From positions 3,444,001-3,508,000 of the forward strand of contig NZ_CP042331.1 in the NCBI RefSeq assembly GCF_008253865.1: a stretch of 64,000 bases of DNA, in the 5' to 3' direction. Positions within the stretch are counted from its first letter, which is position 1, and every line of letters begins with the position of its first letter. The DNA comes from Bosea sp. F3-2. GTDB lineage: Bacteria; Pseudomonadota; Alphaproteobacteria; Rhizobiales; Beijerinckiaceae. The notes beneath the pieces are model-generated. The model was not told the DNA's origin. It saw only the letters and a list, made by a program, of their open reading frames with translations, and made no database searches. Of this stretch, positions 63,701-64,000 are shown in pieces. Made by a program: the position numbers and the translations under genes.

Positions 63701-64000
63701 TGGTGCTGATCCTCGACGAACACCACGGCGCCATCGATGCCGCGGTCGCCGCCGCCTATGGCTGGCCGGCCGATCTGGCCGGGGAGGAGGTTCTGGCGCG
63801 GCTCGTCGCCCTGAACCGGCAGCGCCTGCGGGAGGAGGCGCGCGGCACGGTGCGCTGGCTCCGGCCTGACTATCAGCGCCCGCGCTTCGGCGATGCCGGC
63901 CGAGGCGGTGAGCAGATCGAGGCGGAAGGGCTGGTCGCGGCGCTGCCGGCCGGCGCGGGCCGGCCACTCTTCCCCACCGATCCGGTGGAGCGCGTCGCCT
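60769..64000 (+). CDS. MmeI-like type IIL/IIG restriction-methylation enzyme, 3'-truncated
   Basis: The first 1077 codons of a gene that runs off the right edge. The N-terminal nuclease domain has a PD-(D/E)XK site, Asp80, Glu90 and Lys92 in GRIDLY...VLEAK. A helical linker leads to an N6-adenine methyltransferase: HYTPRAYVERLV at about 365-376, motif I DPACGTGNF at 427-435 and motif IV NPPF at 561-564. The following target-recognition region includes FGRRNTDMRGFTAGLQRY and SILPDNMLVAVGLSD. This order matches single-polypeptide MmeI-type enzymes that cut and methylate DNA. ATG 60769 follows GGGGAGACGGG. It is divergent from uvrB. Confidence 0.9.
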   Translation, partial: MSGGGSGPDTADVEAFIARWRVSEGAERAAYAQFLSELCRLIGVEPPQPPTSDSDAVTYRFEYPVRFPDGQGGHSTGRIDLYRKGAFVLEAKQSRLKGQAKEILPAQGALPFAEPAGPRGRRGADRAWDVLMLNARRQAEDYAKALPASHGWPPFLIVCDVGHCFEFYADFTGQGKNYVQFPDRQSYRVYLDDLREEAVRRRLAAIWTEPLALDPTRHAARVTRAIAERLAAVSKALERDHDPEEVALFLMRCLFTMFAEDVGLIRKDAFKTLLRECRDDPESFLPLVSELWQAMDKGQYSTSVRERMKRFNGKLYEDAKVYPLGREEIGELLAAAEHDWKEVEPAIFGTLLEQALDPQERARLGAHYTPRAYVERLVVETVIEPLREDWRAVLGAAQQARDGGDTKKALALVEVFHETLCQTRVLDPACGTGNFLHVAQELMKKLEGEVLDAASELGSAETLGGFARHAVGPQQFLGLETNRRAVAIADLVLWIGHLQWHFRTRGFAPKEPILKKLDHIYKRDAVLSWDGWPIPKVVNGHEILPNPRRPEWPEAEFIAGNPPFIGGKDLRSRLGDAYAEALWAAHPQMNESADLVMYWWDRAAEILTRPGTRLRRFGFVTTNSITQLFQRRTIERHLAARRPLSLVMAIPDHPWTRAGKDSAAVRIAMTVAQAGRHDGRLCEMTSEAALDTDQPQIELSLREGRISSDLSIGADVTQAVALRSNEGLCSRGVPLHGAGFILKPSEAEALGLSRRAGLVEHIRHYRNGRDLTSRPRGVLVIDLDGLGSEDVRTRFPEVYQHLLLRVKPERDKNNEAYRRENWWLFGRRNTDMRGFTAGLQRYVATAETAKHRVFQFLDASILPDNMLVAVGLSDTFHLGVLSSRIHVVWALRAGGWLGVGNDPRYSKSRCFDPFPFPDANELQKEAIRKPAEALDALRKQVLADHPDLTLTKLYNVREAIRAGGALTAAEAGIRDRGLVLILDEHHGAIDAAVAAAYGWPADLAGEEVLARLVALNRQRLREEARGTVRWLRPDYQRPRFGDAGRGGEQIEAEGLVAALPAGAGRPLFPTDPVERVA

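Overview
The window is GC-rich (roughly two-thirds G+C by eye) and coding-dense. Its content points to an alphaproteobacterium of the order Hyphomicrobiales, probably Bosea or a close relative. The pointers are a five-gene fdsGBA-fdhD-fdsD formate dehydrogenase operon, a bkd/lpd operon divergent from an Lrp-type regulator, long UvrB with an N-terminal extension, DUF983, DUF2267 and DUF559 genes, RIME-like intergenic elements and many palindromic repeats bounded by CGTCAT/ATGACG. The genus is inferred from gene content only. No rRNA, tRNA, CRISPR array, transposase or prophage gene was seen.

Layout. 0-4.1 kb: end of a class II glutamine amidotransferase, then an acetolactate-synthase-like TPP enzyme paired with an aldehyde dehydrogenase. 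4.2-8.3 kb: an Efe-type iron operon in which the permease carries the cupredoxin domain normally found on EfeO. 8.6-17.3 kb: amino-acid metabolism (arginase, gamma-glutamyltransferase-like, threonine ammonia-lyase, ornithine cyclodeaminase with a divergent Lrp regulator) and a CobW GTPase behind a Zur-like box. 17.7-22.9 kb: aldehyde dehydrogenase, aldo/keto reductase, Lrp and MocR regulators, DUF983. 23.0-29.0 kb: branched-chain 2-oxoacid dehydrogenase (E1a-E1b-E2-E3) and its regulator. 29.1-39.4 kb: LLM flavin oxidoreductase, LysR regulator, NAD-dependent molybdenum formate dehydrogenase and an oxalate/formate antiporter lying between two 116-bp direct repeats. 39.6-50.2 kb: OsmC, then a seven-gene minus-strand operon (oligopeptide-type ABC importer plus two amidohydrolases) with a divergent GntR/FCD regulator and a flavin reductase-like gene. 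50.6-54.9 kb: hydrolase, cytochrome c, NhaA, Nudix, methyltransferase. 54.9-64 kb: a more accessory stretch with a DUF559 gene inside a perfect 49-bp inverted repeat, DUF2267, an AT-rich DUF262-HNH gene, uvrB, and the first 1077 codons of an MmeI-like restriction-methylation enzyme.

How it fits together. Most of the window is catabolic. Arginine would go via arginase and ornithine cyclodeaminase to proline, valine/leucine/isoleucine through the Bkd complex, oxalate/formate through the antiporter and formate dehydrogenase, and an unidentified nitrogenous compound through the ABC/amidohydrolase operon. Each unit tends to carry its own divergent regulator, and several of those gaps hold clear palindromes that look like operators. 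The least explained parts are the AT-rich DUF262-HNH gene with its neighbours at 55-64 kb, the uncharacterised amidohydrolase/ABC operon, and several repeat families, one of which has become the coding end of a MocR gene.
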